Of a DNA stretch of 51,713 nucleotides, positions 26,282-35,395 are shown piece by piece. Made by a program: the position numbers and the translations under genes. Source of the DNA: Intrasporangium_A sp039812505 (GTDB taxonomy: Bacteria; Actinomycetota; Actinomycetes; Actinomycetales; Dermatophilaceae); assembly GCF_039812505.1 (NCBI RefSeq), contig NZ_JBDIAQ010000009.1, forward strand, positions 1 to 51,713, given 5' to 3'. Every line of letters begins with the position of its first letter. Within the stretch, counting starts at the first letter, position 1. The notes beneath the pieces are model-generated. The model had not been told where the DNA came from. It made no database searches and was given only the letters and a program-made list of their open reading frames with translations.

Positions 26282-27421
26282 ATGGCCGCCACCACGGATC
26301 AGCCCATGACCGACCCGCAGGAAGCACAGGCCGCACCCGGCCGCGGCCCGACCGGGGCGCAGAGCTCGCTCGAGGGCGAGTCCGCCGAGACGCTGCGCGG
26401 CTACTACCGGCAGATGGTGCTGATCCGCTCGTTCGAGATGCGGTCCGCCGAGATGTACCAGCGGGCCAAGATCGGCGGCTACTGCCACCTCAACCTCGGC
26501 GAGGAGGCCACCGTGGTTGGCCTGATGGCCGGGATCGAGCCGCGCGACTACCTCTTCACCACCTACCGGGAGCACGGGTACGCGCTGGCCCGGGGGATGG
26601 CACCCGGACCGGTCATGGCCGAGCTGTTCGGCAAGGTGACCGGGGTCTCCGGGGGCCGGGGCGGCTCCATGCACCTGTTCGACCCGAAGGCGCGGCTGCT
26701 CGGCGGCTACGGCATCGTCGGCGGCCAGATCCCGCCCGCGACCGGTGCGGCCCTCGCGGTCACCTACCGCGACGAGCCCGGGTCCGAGGCGGAGGCGGTC
26801 ATGTGCCTGCTCGGCGACGGCACGACCAACATCGGCGCCTTCCACGAGTGCCTCAACCTGGCCGGGCTGTGGCGCCTGCCGATCGTCTACGTCGTCATCA
26901 ACAACCGCCTCGGCATGGGTACGCCGGTCGACAAGGCGTCCGCCGAGCCCGACCTCTACAAGCGGGGGTGCTCCTACCGGATGCCGGGAGTGCGCATCGA
27001 CGGCGACGACGTCGTCACGGTGCGCGACGCGACCCGCGCGGCGATGGAGCAGGCCCGGGCGGAGCGCCAGCCGAGCATCATCGAGGCGATGAGCTACCGC
27101 CTGCGTGGCCACTCGGTCGTCGACCCGGCGAAGTACCGGTCCAAGGAGGAGGCGGCGCAGGTGCGCGAGATGGACCCCATCCCGGCCTTCCGGGACCGGC
27201 TCGTGGCCGCCGGGGTGCTCGATGACGAGCAGGCCGACGCCATCGAGGCGGAGGAGGCCAAGCGGGTCGCCGACGCGGTGGCCTTCGCCGACGAGAGTCC
27301 CGACCCGCAGGTGGCCAACCTGTTCGACTACGTCTACGCGACGCCGGTGGCCAACGCGCCGACCCGGCTGCCGGCCGATCCCGTGGTCACGGTCCCCGCG
27401 TCGGAGCAGGGGGTGCGGTGA
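26282..27421 (+). CDS. pdhA: 2-oxoacid (pyruvate) dehydrogenase E1 alpha subunit
   Basis: A 379-residue TPP enzyme subunit: CHLNLGEEATVVGLMAG, TTYREHGYALARGM, GGRGGSMHLFD, then the TPP motif GDGTTNIGAFHECLNLAGLW ending in NN. YRLRGHSVVDPAKYR is the phosphorylation-loop region of E1 alpha. The sequence is closer to pyruvate/acetoin E1 than to branched-chain E1, but the substrate is not certain. GGAGAAGG precedes ATG 26282. The first 30 residues are Ala/Gln-rich and less conserved; ATG 26309 is an alternative. It overlaps the E1 beta gene by one base. Confidence 0.85.
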   Translation: MAATTDQPMTDPQEAQAAPGRGPTGAQSSLEGESAETLRGYYRQMVLIRSFEMRSAEMYQRAKIGGYCHLNLGEEATVVGLMAGIEPRDYLFTTYREHGYALARGMAPGPVMAELFGKVTGVSGGRGGSMHLFDPKARLLGGYGIVGGQIPPATGAALAVTYRDEPGSEAEAVMCLLGDGTTNIGAFHECLNLAGLWRLPIVYVVINNRLGMGTPVDKASAEPDLYKRGCSYRMPGVRIDGDDVVTVRDATRAAMEQARAERQPSIIEAMSYRLRGHSVVDPAKYRSKEEAAQVREMDPIPAFRDRLVAAGVLDDEQADAIEAEEAKRVADAVAFADESPDPQVANLFDYVYATPVANAPTRLPADPVVTVPASEQGVR

Positions 27422-28413
27422 TGGGCGAGCTCAGCTACCGCGAGGCGTTGCGCCAGACCCTGCGCACCGAGCTGCAGCGCGACGACTCGGTCGTGCTGCT
27501 CGGTGAGGAGATCGGGGTCTTCGAGGGCTCCTACAAGATCACCGCCGGGCTGCTCACCGAGTTCGGCCCCACCCGGGTACGCGACACCCCCATCGCCGAG
27601 GAGGGCTTCGTCGGCGCGGGGATCGGGATGGCCATGCTCGGCATGCGACCGGTGATCGAGATCATGACTATCAACTTCACCCTGCTGGCCATCGACCAGA
27701 TCGTCAACCACGCCGCCAAGATCCGCTCGATGTTCGGCGGACAGGCCTCGGTCCCGCTGGTGATCCGCACCCCCGGCGGCGGCGGGCAGCAGCTGGCCGC
27801 CACCCACTCGCAGAACCTCGAGGTCTGGTACGCCCACGTGCCCGGCCTGAAGGTGGTCGCCCCCTCGACGCCGGCCGACGCCAAGGCCCTGCTCACCGCG
27901 TCGATCCGCGACGACGACCCCGTGCTGTTCCTGGAGAACCTCGCGCTCTACAACACCAAGGGCGAGGTGCCCGACGGCGAGCAGGTCGGCGAGATCGGCA
28001 CCGCCGCCGTGGTCAAGGAGGGCACCGACCTGACCGTCGTCAGCTACTCGCGGGCGGCCCTCGTCGCGCTGGAGGTGGCCCGCCGGTTCGAGGAGGAGGG
28101 CGTCTCGATCGAGGTCGTCGACCTGCGCAGCCTGCGTCCGCTCGACCGCGAGACGGTCTGCGCGTCGGTCCGCAAGACCAGCCGGGCGGTCGTGCTCGAG
28201 GACGACTGGCTCTCCTACGGCATCGGCGCGGAGATCGCGGCCACCATCCAGGAGGGCGCCTTCGACTACCTCGACGCACCCGTGCGCCGGGTGGCGCAGG
28301 CCGAGGTGCCACTGCCGTACGCGAAGCCCTTGGAGAACGCGGCGATGCCCGACGCCGCAGACCTGACCAAGGTCATCAACGAGGTGCTCGACGCCACCCG
28401 GTTCGCCCGCTAG
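27421..28413 (+). CDS. pdhB: 2-oxoacid (pyruvate) dehydrogenase E1 beta subunit
   Basis: A 330-residue partner of E1 alpha: LSYREALRQTLRTEL, LLGEEIGVFEGSYKITAGL, RVRDTPIAEEGFVGAGIGMA, IRTPGGGGQQLAATHSQNLE, VVAPSTPADAKALL. The C-terminal transketolase domain has VEVVDLRSLRPLDRET-type sequence and binds the E2 core. It forms the alpha2beta2 E1 that decarboxylates the 2-oxoacid. The start sits on TGATG at the alpha-subunit stop; GTG 27418 is possible. It ends 20 bases before E2. Confidence 0.88.
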   Translation: MGELSYREALRQTLRTELQRDDSVVLLGEEIGVFEGSYKITAGLLTEFGPTRVRDTPIAEEGFVGAGIGMAMLGMRPVIEIMTINFTLLAIDQIVNHAAKIRSMFGGQASVPLVIRTPGGGGQQLAATHSQNLEVWYAHVPGLKVVAPSTPADAKALLTASIRDDDPVLFLENLALYNTKGEVPDGEQVGEIGTAAVVKEGTDLTVVSYSRAALVALEVARRFEEEGVSIEVVDLRSLRPLDRETVCASVRKTSRAVVLEDDWLSYGIGAEIAATIQEGAFDYLDAPVRRVAQAEVPLPYAKPLENAAMPDAADLTKVINEVLDATRFAR

Positions 28414-28433
28414 GAACTCGTCAGGAGCCTGTC

Positions 28434-29687
28434 ATGCCAGAGGTTGCCATGCCCCGCCTGTCCGACACCATGACCGAGGGAGTCCTCGCCCGTTGGCTGA
28501 TGAACGAGGGCGACGAGGTCCACGTCGGTGACATCCTCGCCGAGATCGAGACCGACAAGGCGACGATGGACCTCGAGGCGTACGAGGCCGGGCCGCTGAC
28601 CAGGATCCTGGTCCAGGCCGGCACGACCGTGCCGATCGGCCAGACGCTCGCCATCATCGGCGAGGCCGGTGCCGCGGGCGCCGCCGCTGCGCCGCCCGCG
28701 CCGGCCGCCGCACCGGCCCCCCAGGCCCCGGCCACCGCACAGCCGGTGCCGGCCGAGACGTCCGCACCGGCTGCGCCCGCCGCCGCATCGACGGGCCGGG
28801 TGCGGGCCACCCCGCTCGTGCGAGCCCTCGCCCGCGAGCAGGGCATCGACCTGACGACCGTCACCGGCTCCGGGCCGGGCGGCCGCATCGTGCGGGCCGA
28901 CCTGCAGGCGGTCGCGTCGCAGCCACCCGCGGCCGCGGCACCGACGAGCCCGGCCGCCGCACCCGGTGTGGCGGCGCCCGCGCCCGCCCCCGAACCGGTC
29001 GCGGGCGACGAGAAGACCCCGCTCAGCAGGATGCGGCGGATCACCGCCGACCGGCTGACCCAGAGCGAGGCGGCGCCGCACTTCTACCTGACCGTCGTCG
29101 TCGACGTCGCCAACCTGCTCGACTTCCGCCGTCAGCTGAACGCGCAGCTCGAGTCCGACGGGGTGCGGGTCAGCGTCAACGACCTGTTGGTCAAGGCCTG
29201 CGCGGTCGTGCTGCGCGCCCACCCGGAGGTCAACACCTTCTGGGGCGGGGACCACCTGCTGACCCGGGCGAACGTCAACATCGGGATCGCCGTCGCCATC
29301 GACCAGGGCCTGATCGTGCCCGTGGTCCGTGACGCCGACCGCAAGACGCTGCGCGAGATCAGCGCCGAGGCCCGGGCCCTGGGCGAGCGAGCGCGCGCGG
29401 GACGGCTGACCCCCGACGAGTTCAGCGGCGGCACCTTCACGATCAGCAACCTCGGGATGTTCGGGATCAGCGAGTTCACCGCCGTCATCAACCCGCCCGA
29501 GGCGGCGATCCTCGCCGTCGGAGCCGCGGTGGAGACGCCGGTCGTCAAGGACGGCGAGATCGGCGTGACGACCACGATGCGCATGACGCTGACCGTCGAC
29601 CATCGCGTCCTCGACGGCGCGGTCGCAGCGGCGTTCCTGCGCGACGTGGTCCGGGTGCTCGAGGAACCCCTGCGGATCGTGACCTGA
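28434..29687 (+). CDS. pdhC: Dihydrolipoamide acyltransferase E2
   Basis: A 417-residue E2 with one lipoyl domain (IETDKATMDLEAYEAG; lipoylated Lys42), an Ala/Pro linker, a peripheral-subunit-binding domain near 125-160 (RATPLVRALAREQGIDLTTV, GSGPGGRIVRADL), a second linker and the catalytic domain with TVDHRVLDGAVAAAFLRD holding the active-site His. It moves the acyl group from E1 to CoA. AGGAGC lies 7 bases before ATG. No E3 follows, so the dihydrolipoyl dehydrogenase must be elsewhere. It might also serve the fused E1 at 22.5 kb. Confidence 0.9.
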   Translation: MPEVAMPRLSDTMTEGVLARWLMNEGDEVHVGDILAEIETDKATMDLEAYEAGPLTRILVQAGTTVPIGQTLAIIGEAGAAGAAAAPPAPAAAPAPQAPATAQPVPAETSAPAAPAAASTGRVRATPLVRALAREQGIDLTTVTGSGPGGRIVRADLQAVASQPPAAAAPTSPAAAPGVAAPAPAPEPVAGDEKTPLSRMRRITADRLTQSEAAPHFYLTVVVDVANLLDFRRQLNAQLESDGVRVSVNDLLVKACAVVLRAHPEVNTFWGGDHLLTRANVNIGIAVAIDQGLIVPVVRDADRKTLREISAEARALGERARAGRLTPDEFSGGTFTISNLGMFGISEFTAVINPPEAAILAVGAAVETPVVKDGEIGVTTTMRMTLTVDHRVLDGAVAAAFLRDVVRVLEEPLRIVT

Positions 29688-29759
29688 GCCCACCGCTACC
29701 GCGCCCGGCCAGTTCGATGCGGTATCTGCCCGTCCGGAGCACTACACTGCCGCCGGGAC

Positions 29760-29790
29760 GGGCCGTCATCGCGTCACGCCGTGACGGCCC
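29760..29790 (+). terminator. Nested hairpin after the E1-E2 operon
   Basis: GGGCCGTCA (29760-29768) pairs with TGACGGCCC (29782-29790), and an inner alternative pairs CGTCAC with GTGACG (29772-29786). It lies about 70 bases after the E2 stop. Two mutually exclusive stems are possible. Confidence 0.55.
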
Positions 29791-29839
29791 TCTCCCATGT
29801 TCATGCGCGTCCGCGCCCGCCGACCGGCGGGCGGCGGCG

Positions 29840-29882
29840 CTTGAGTAGTGGCACTTGAGTGGCGGCACCTGAGGGGTGGGCA
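29840..29882 (+). repeat. Imperfect 14-bp triple repeat before an ATG
   Basis: CTTGAGTAGTGGCA, CTTGAGTGGCGGCA and CCTGAGGGGTGGGCA follow head to tail. The third copy supplies the GAGGGG ribosome site of the hydrolase at 29882. Confidence 0.6.
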
Positions 29883-31558
29883 TGTTTGCACGGTGGTGGG
29901 CGAGACGACCGGGGTACGCGTTACCCGGAGCATGGACCGCCCTGGTCTTCGCGTGCCTGTCGTTCACGCCGTCGCTGCTGCCGCGACCGGCGTTCTTCCA
30001 GGGCTTCGTCGCTGGGGTCAGCGCGGCCATCGGGTATGGGCTCGGGGTCCTCGGGGCGTGGGTCTGGCGGGAGTTCGCCGACCGCGGGGTCCGCCGGACC
30101 AGGCCGGCGTCGTGGCGCTGGTTCGGGGTGCTGGCCTGCGTTGCGCTGGTGCTCGCCCTCATCCTCGGGGTGTGGTGGCAGCGGGCGGCCGCGACGCTCG
30201 TCGGGCTGACCCCCGAGGCGCCGCTCGCCACGGTGCTCGTGCTGCCCGTCGCGGCCGTCTTCTTCGTCGTGCTGGTCGGTGCCGGACGACTGGTCGCCGC
30301 CGGGTACCGGTTGCTGGCCCGCTGGCTGGGCCGGGTCATGGGCGCCCGCGCGGCGCGGGCGCTGGGCGGGGTCACCGTCGTGGTGCTCGCGGTGCTGCTG
30401 CTCGACGGGGTGCTGGGCAACGCGGTCATGGGCGGGGTCAACTCGATGTTCTCGGTGCGGGACGCCTCGACCCAGGAGGGAGTCGTGCAACCGACGACCC
30501 CCGACCGGTCGGGCGGGCCCGGGTCACTGGTGCCCTGGGACAGCCTGGGGATGCAGGGACGCAGCTTCGTCGCGCGCGGCCCGAACGCCGCCCGGATCGC
30601 GCAGGCCACCGGCGCCTCGGCGGAGAACCCGATCCGCATCTACACCGGGCTCGACTCGGCCCCCGACGCCGAGGCTCGGGCCGCGCTCGCGGTGCGCGAC
30701 CTCGAACGCGCCGGTGGGTTCGAGCGGGCCAACCTGCTCGTGGTCACCACGACCGGCACCGGCTGGGTCGAGCCCAGCTCGGCCAACGCCTTCGAGTACC
30801 TGACCGGCGGAGACTCGGCGACGGTGGCGATGCAGTACTCCTTCCTGCCGTCGGCGATCTCCTTCCTGGTCGACCAGCAGCGGGCCCGCGACGCCGGCCG
30901 GGCCCTGTTCGACGCGGTCTACGAGAAGTGGTCGAACCTGCCGGCCGACCACCGGCCCCGCCTCTACGTGTTCGGCGAGAGCCTGGGCTCCTTCGGCGGC
31001 GAGACCGCCTTCAGCGGGGAGTACGACATGGCCAACCGGGTCAGCGGCGCGCTGTTCACCGGACCGCCGAACTTCAACCCGCTCTACCGCAGCTTCGTCG
31101 ACCACCGCGACGCCGGCTCACCCGAGATCGAGCCGGTCTACCGCGAGGGGCGGATCGTGCGGTTCACCAACGTCCCGAGCCGGCCGACCCCGCCCGTCGG
31201 CAAGCCCTGGGACCGGGCCCATGTGCTGTACCTGCAGCACGCGTCCGACCCGATCACCTGGTGGAGCCCGAGCCTCATCCTGAACCGTCCGGACTGGCTC
31301 GAGGAGCCGCGCGGGCGAGACGTGCTGCCGTCCACCCGGTGGATCCCCTTCGTGACCTTCTGGCAGCTGACCGCCGACATGCCACTCAGCATGGAGCCCG
31401 GCCCCGGGCACGGACACAACTTCTCCGGCGAGCACGTCGACGCCTGGGCGACGATCCTCAAGGTTCCCGGCTGGACCCCTGAGAAGGCGGCTGCGCTCAA
31501 GCAGACCATCCGCGCCAACCTCAGCGCGGGCTACACCGCGACGGTGCTGGACAAGTGA
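29882..31558 (+). CDS. Membrane-anchored alpha/beta-hydrolase (Abhydrolase_9 family)
   Basis: A 558-residue protein with about four N-terminal membrane helices (residues 10-190) and an extracytoplasmic or cytosolic hydrolase domain. GESLGSFGG holds the nucleophile Ser367; RIYTGLDSA, NAFEYLTGGDSA, YSFLPSAISFLVD and GHGHNFSGEHVDAW are landmarks of the two-part Abhydrolase_9 / Abhydrolase_9_N family found in actinobacteria. The substrate is unknown; lipid or envelope ester hydrolysis is plausible. ATG 29882 is chosen over GTG 29876 because GAGGGG is 5 bases upstream. The next gene follows after 7 bases. Confidence 0.82.
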   Translation: MFARWWARRPGYALPGAWTALVFACLSFTPSLLPRPAFFQGFVAGVSAAIGYGLGVLGAWVWREFADRGVRRTRPASWRWFGVLACVALVLALILGVWWQRAAATLVGLTPEAPLATVLVLPVAAVFFVVLVGAGRLVAAGYRLLARWLGRVMGARAARALGGVTVVVLAVLLLDGVLGNAVMGGVNSMFSVRDASTQEGVVQPTTPDRSGGPGSLVPWDSLGMQGRSFVARGPNAARIAQATGASAENPIRIYTGLDSAPDAEARAALAVRDLERAGGFERANLLVVTTTGTGWVEPSSANAFEYLTGGDSATVAMQYSFLPSAISFLVDQQRARDAGRALFDAVYEKWSNLPADHRPRLYVFGESLGSFGGETAFSGEYDMANRVSGALFTGPPNFNPLYRSFVDHRDAGSPEIEPVYREGRIVRFTNVPSRPTPPVGKPWDRAHVLYLQHASDPITWWSPSLILNRPDWLEEPRGRDVLPSTRWIPFVTFWQLTADMPLSMEPGPGHGHNFSGEHVDAWATILKVPGWTPEKAAALKQTIRANLSAGYTATVLDK

Positions 31559-31565
31559 GGTCGGC

Positions 31566-32228
31566 ATGGCGGCAACCGAGGCTCCGCAGACCCCGCCCGA
31601 CGTGGGCGGCAGGAGCGGCGTAGACCCGCGCGAGCTGATGGCGGTCGTGCTCCTGTCGGTCACCGCCGTCTTCACGGCCTGGGCCGGCTTCCAGTCGAGC
31701 TCCTGGAGTGGGGCCACCTCGATCGCGTTCAACCAGTCGTCCTCGGCGCGAGCCGAATCGGCCCACCAGGAGGCGACCGCCGACAAGCGACAGGCGCTTC
31801 AGGTCTCGCTGTTCGTCCAGTGGTTCCAGGCCCACAGCCTCGGGAACGCGAGGATGGAGGACTTCATCGAGCGCCGCTTCCCGGCTCCGCTGGACGCAGC
31901 CTTCGACGCGTGGATCGCCACCCGGCCCGACACGAACGCGGACGCGCCGCCCACGCCGTTCGCGATGCCGCAGTACGTCCTGCCCGAGGTGGCTGCCGCC
32001 GAGCAGGCGTCCCAACGCGCCGACCGGCTCTTCGCCGACGGCCTGAACGCCAGCAGCCGGGCCGACAACTACACCCTGCTGACGGTGCTGTACGCCTCGG
32101 TGCTGTTCTTCGCCGGCATGTCCGCGAAGGTCCGCTCGCGCTGGGCCCAGTGGTCCTTGGTGTGGGTCGGCAGCGCGATCTTCCTGCTCGCGACCGGCTT
32201 CATCCTCACCCTTCCCAAGCTCTGGTGA
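31566..32228 (+). CDS. Integral membrane protein of unknown function
   Basis: A 220-residue protein with one N-terminal helix (ELMAVVLLSVTAVFTAWAG), an Ala/Gln-rich loop of about 130 residues with helix-forming sequence (NQSSSARAESAHQEATADK), and two C-terminal helices (LLTVLYASVLFFAGMSA; SLVWVGSAIFLLATGFIL). I assign no named family with confidence; the plan is like small DUF4337-type membrane proteins. It is 7 bases after the hydrolase gene and so is probably co-expressed. Confidence 0.7.
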   Translation: MAATEAPQTPPDVGGRSGVDPRELMAVVLLSVTAVFTAWAGFQSSSWSGATSIAFNQSSSARAESAHQEATADKRQALQVSLFVQWFQAHSLGNARMEDFIERRFPAPLDAAFDAWIATRPDTNADAPPTPFAMPQYVLPEVAAAEQASQRADRLFADGLNASSRADNYTLLTVLYASVLFFAGMSAKVRSRWAQWSLVWVGSAIFLLATGFILTLPKLW

Positions 32229-32291
32229 CCCTTCCCGCCTGCCCTGTCCGGTCGAGGGGGCGTCGCGCCCGGTCGAGCGGGCAGTTCGGCC

Positions 32292-33239
32292 TCAACGCCG
32301 CACCGGGATCGCGTCCTCGGCCCGGTCGCTGACGGCCACCGCCGGCCGCTCGCCGGCCCGCTCGTGCAACGCGAGGCCCACCACCGACGCCAGGACCACC
32401 GCGAACCCGACCCACTGGCTGCCGTCCAGCGACCCACCCAGCACGCTCACCCCGACCAGGGCGGCGGTCATCGGGAACGCGAGCTCGGCCAGGGTGGCCC
32501 GCGAGGCCGGCGTGGTCCGCAGCCCGCGGTAGTAGAGCAGCAGCGCGAGCAACCCGGGCACCAGCGCGAGCACCACGATGCTCCCGGCCGCACCGACGCC
32601 GATCCGCAGCGGGGTGTCGCCCACCAGGGCGATCACCGCGAGCGCCACCAGACCGACCGCGAAGCGCAGCGTCGTGACCTGCGTGAAGGCCAGCTCCGCG
32701 CTCGCGGCCCGCCCGAGGACGGTGCCCGCCGCCCACAGCGCCGCCGCGCCGAGAGCCAGCCCAGCGGCATACAGGTTGGTCACGCCGACGGCGAACGGGT
32801 CGGGGAAGCTGAGCAGCCACGCCCCCACGAGCGCCGGCAGCGCGAACCACGCGAAGGAGCGACGCAGCCGCTCCCCCAGCAGCAGTGCGGCCAGCAGCAG
32901 CGCGATCAGGGGCTGCAGCTTCTGCAGCACCTGCGGGGTGATCGGGTCGCCCAGGCGGAAGGCCGAGGTGAACAGCGTCGTCGCCAGCGCCGACGAACCC
33001 GCCCCGATGACCAGGACGCTGACCCGGGTACGCCAGCTTGCGCGCAGCACCGCCCGGATCGCACCCACGAGCCACGGCGACACCAGCGCGACGAGCACGA
33101 CGTGCTCCCAGAAGACGACGGCAACCGACGGGAACTGCTTCGCGAGGGGGTCTCGCCAGATCGCCGAGAGGCCCCACATGCTGGCGGCCAGGGCGATCAG
33201 CCAGGTGCGGTCGGTCCGGATGGTGCGCGCTTCGGCCAT
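32292..33239 (-). CDS. EamA-family (DMT superfamily) transporter
   Basis: A 315-residue protein with ten predicted membrane spans in two EamA repeats. Repeat 1 begins TWLIALAASMWGLSAIW and repeat 2 LYAAGLALGAAALWAAGTVL. LLLGERLRRSFAWFAL and AELAFPMTAALVGV are the conserved helix-4/9 regions. DMT proteins export amino acids or metabolites; the substrate here is unknown. ATG 33239. It is convergent with the membrane gene at 31.6 kb and divergent from the M20 amidohydrolase. A GCGGCATAC motif falls inside it at 32764. Confidence 0.85.
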   Translation of the reverse strand: MAEARTIRTDRTWLIALAASMWGLSAIWRDPLAKQFPSVAVVFWEHVVLVALVSPWLVGAIRAVLRASWRTRVSVLVIGAGSSALATTLFTSAFRLGDPITPQVLQKLQPLIALLLAALLLGERLRRSFAWFALPALVGAWLLSFPDPFAVGVTNLYAAGLALGAAALWAAGTVLGRAASAELAFTQVTTLRFAVGLVALAVIALVGDTPLRIGVGAAGSIVVLALVPGLLALLLYYRGLRTTPASRATLAELAFPMTAALVGVSVLGGSLDGSQWVGFAVVLASVVGLALHERAGERPAVAVSDRAEDAIPVRR

Positions 33240-33344
33240 GACGGCCACCCTAGGCCGGGGCCCACGGTATGCCGCTGAGCGGGTCGCCTCCGGCCGTGGC
33301 CCGGGTGCCCGGCGCGCCCCTCGGGGCTGCCGGTGCGGCCCAAC

Positions 33345-33362
33345 TAGGCTCCTGACGTCAGG
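33345..33362 (+). promoter_or_regulatory. Candidate promoter with a 12-bp palindrome at the start site
   Basis: TAGGCT (33345-33350) fits a -10 box and is followed at once by the perfect palindrome CCTGACGTCAGG (33351-33362), where transcription would start. It might be an operator for the M20 gene. Confidence 0.35.
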
Positions 33363-33410
33363 CCGGCACCCGGGCTGGGCCAGGGCGCTGCATCCGGCAC
33401 GGAGGAGGTA

Positions 33411-34703
33411 ATGGTGACGACATCGACGATGGTGCTGGGCCGTCTCGACGAGGTCCGGGCCTGGCAGGAGGAGCTCTACCGGGACCTGCACGCCCACCCG
33501 GAGCTCTCGCACCAGGAGCAGCGGACCGCCGAGGCGGTCGCGAGCCGGCTGTCCGCGGCGGGCTGCGAGGTCCACACCGGAGTGGGCGGCACCGGGGTCG
33601 TCGGCATCCTGCGCAACGGCACGGGCCCGAGGGTCCTGCTCCGCGCCGACATGGACGCCCTCCCGGTGCGCGAGGCCACCGATCTGCCGTACGCCAGCAC
33701 GGCGACGGCGACCGACTCGGCGGGGGTCGACCTGCCGGTCATGCATGCCTGCGGTCACGACCTGCACGTCACCTGCCTGCTCGGTGCGCTCGACCTGCTG
33801 GCGGGAGCGAGGCAGGCGTGGGGTGGCACCGTCGTGGCGGTGTTCCAGCCGGCCGAGGAGCTCGGCGACGGCGCGCGTGGCATGGTGCAGGACGGCCTGA
33901 CCGACCTCGTCGGCCCGGTGGACGTGGCGCTGTGCCAGCACGTCCTGCCGCAGCCGGCCGGGAGCGTGGCGACCCGGAGCGGGCCGGTCCTGTCCAGCGC
34001 GGACAGCATGCGGGTCGTCGTCCACGGCCGCGGCGGACACGGTTCGATGCCGCACGCGACGGTCGACCCGGTCGTCGTGGCGGCGATGATCGTGGTGCGC
34101 CTGCAAACCGTGGTCGCTCGCGAGCTGCCCCCGGGCGAGCCGGCGGTGCTCACGGTCGGTAGCCTGCAGGCCGGCACGAAGAGCAACATCATCCCCGAGT
34201 CGGCCACGCTGCTGCTGAACGTACGCACCTACAGCGAGCAGACCCGGACCGTGGTCCTGACGGCCATCGAGCGGATCGTGCGGGCCGAGTGTGCTGCCGC
34301 GGGAGCGCCGCGGGAGCCGGAGCTCGAGCTGTTCGACCACTTCCCGGTGACGCAGAACGACCCCGAGGTCACCGCGCGGGTCGCGGCCGCCTTCACCGAC
34401 CACTTCGGCGCGGCGGTCCGGCAGCTGGACCGGCTGACCGCCAGCGAGGACTTCAGCGACCTGCCCCGGGCCTTCGGGGTGCCCTACACCTACTGGGGGA
34501 TCGGGGGCACCGACCCCGAGCTGTACGACCGGGCCGCCGCAGCCGGGCGGCTGAACCAGGACGTATCGGTGAACCACTCGCCGCTGTTCGCCCCGGTGCT
34601 GCAGCCCACCCTCGACACCGGCACCACCGCCCTGGTGGTTGCTGCGCTCGCCTGGCTCGGACGAGAGCAGCCCGGACGAGAGCAGCCCGGACGAGAGCAC
34701 TGA
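33411..34703 (+). CDS. M20-family amidohydrolase (N-acyl amino acid / hippurate type)
   Basis: A 430-residue zinc amidohydrolase: WQEELYRDLHAHPELSHQEQ, LRADMDALPVREATDLPYAS, MHACGHDLHVTCLLG (metal ligands Cys, His), FQPAEELGDGARGM (catalytic Glu pair) and GRGGHGSMPHATVDPVVVAA in the dimerisation domain. It removes acyl groups from N-acyl amino acids in the cytosol. GGAGGTA just before ATG 33411 fixes the start. The C-terminus is stretched by a 15-bp tandem repeat into LGREQPGREQPGREH, which is not part of the fold. Confidence 0.88.
   Translation: MVTTSTMVLGRLDEVRAWQEELYRDLHAHPELSHQEQRTAEAVASRLSAAGCEVHTGVGGTGVVGILRNGTGPRVLLRADMDALPVREATDLPYASTATATDSAGVDLPVMHACGHDLHVTCLLGALDLLAGARQAWGGTVVAVFQPAEELGDGARGMVQDGLTDLVGPVDVALCQHVLPQPAGSVATRSGPVLSSADSMRVVVHGRGGHGSMPHATVDPVVVAAMIVVRLQTVVARELPPGEPAVLTVGSLQAGTKSNIIPESATLLLNVRTYSEQTRTVVLTAIERIVRAECAAAGAPREPELELFDHFPVTQNDPEVTARVAAAFTDHFGAAVRQLDRLTASEDFSDLPRAFGVPYTYWGIGGTDPELYDRAAAAGRLNQDVSVNHSPLFAPVLQPTLDTGTTALVVAALAWLGREQPGREQPGREH
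34658..34700 (+). repeat. 15-bp tandem repeat at the M20/YicG junction
   Basis: CGGACGAGAGCAGCC occurs at 34658 and 34673, with a partial third copy (13 bases) at 34688. It encodes GREQP repeats in the amidohydrolase frame and lies just before the next start. Confidence 0.85.
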
Positions 34704-34704
34704 G

Positions 34705-35334
34705 GTGGAGCACGAGACCACCCTGCTGCTGGCCCTCGACCTGACGGGCACCTTCGCGTTCGCGGTGAACGGCGCGCTGACCGCCATGCGCGTCGCCGAC
34801 GTCGACATCGTCGGCGTGCTCACCCTGGGCATGCTCACCGCGCTCGGCGGCGGCATCGTGCGCGACATCCTCATCGACTCCCTGCCGCCGGCGACGTTCA
34901 GCGACTGGCGCTACCTGGCGGTCGCCGCGGGCGGCAGCCTGATCGCGTTCGTCACCGGTCAGCGGCTCTACACGATGATGCGGCCGATCATCGTGCTGGA
35001 TGCGGCCGGGCTGAGCCTGTTCGCCGTGACGGGCGCGAGCAAGGCCCTGGCCCTCGGGCTGGGGCCGGCCCAGGCGGTCATCCTCGGCGCCATCACGGCG
35101 GTGGGCGGTGGCACGCTGCGCGACGCGCTCACCCAGCGGGTCCCCAGCGTCCTGCGCAGCGAGCTCTACGCGATCCCCGCACTCGTGGCGGCGACCGTCG
35201 TCGTGCTGTCCACGATCGCCGGTGTCTACGGGCTGCCGTGGGCCCTGGTCGCGGCCGCGGTGTGCTTCGCGATCCGGATGGTCGGGGTGCGCTACCACCT
35301 CAACGCCCCGAAGCCGCCGCGCCCCGACCTGTGA
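34705..35334 (+). CDS. UPF0126 / TRIC-type membrane channel (YicG-like)
   Basis: A 209-residue protein with seven hydrophobic spans and the internal repeat of the UPF0126/TRIC family: LDLTGTFAFAVNGALTAMR, GMLTALGGGIVRDILID, then LDAAGLSLFAVTGASKALA and ITAVGGGTLRDALTQRV. The paired GGGxxRD motifs are diagnostic. Prokaryotic TRIC proteins are monovalent cation channels; small amino acids have also been proposed. GTG 34705 starts one base after the amidohydrolase stop. The ribosome site is weak and lies within the tandem repeat, so repeat number could affect translation. Confidence 0.85.
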   Translation: MEHETTLLLALDLTGTFAFAVNGALTAMRVADVDIVGVLTLGMLTALGGGIVRDILIDSLPPATFSDWRYLAVAAGGSLIAFVTGQRLYTMMRPIIVLDAAGLSLFAVTGASKALALGLGPAQAVILGAITAVGGGTLRDALTQRVPSVLRSELYAIPALVAATVVVLSTIAGVYGLPWALVAAAVCFAIRMVGVRYHLNAPKPPRPDL

Positions 35335-35395
35335 TCGGCGCCGAACGCTCGCTCGGCGCTCTGCGCTCGTCCTCGCGCCCGCCTGGGTGCGGCTC

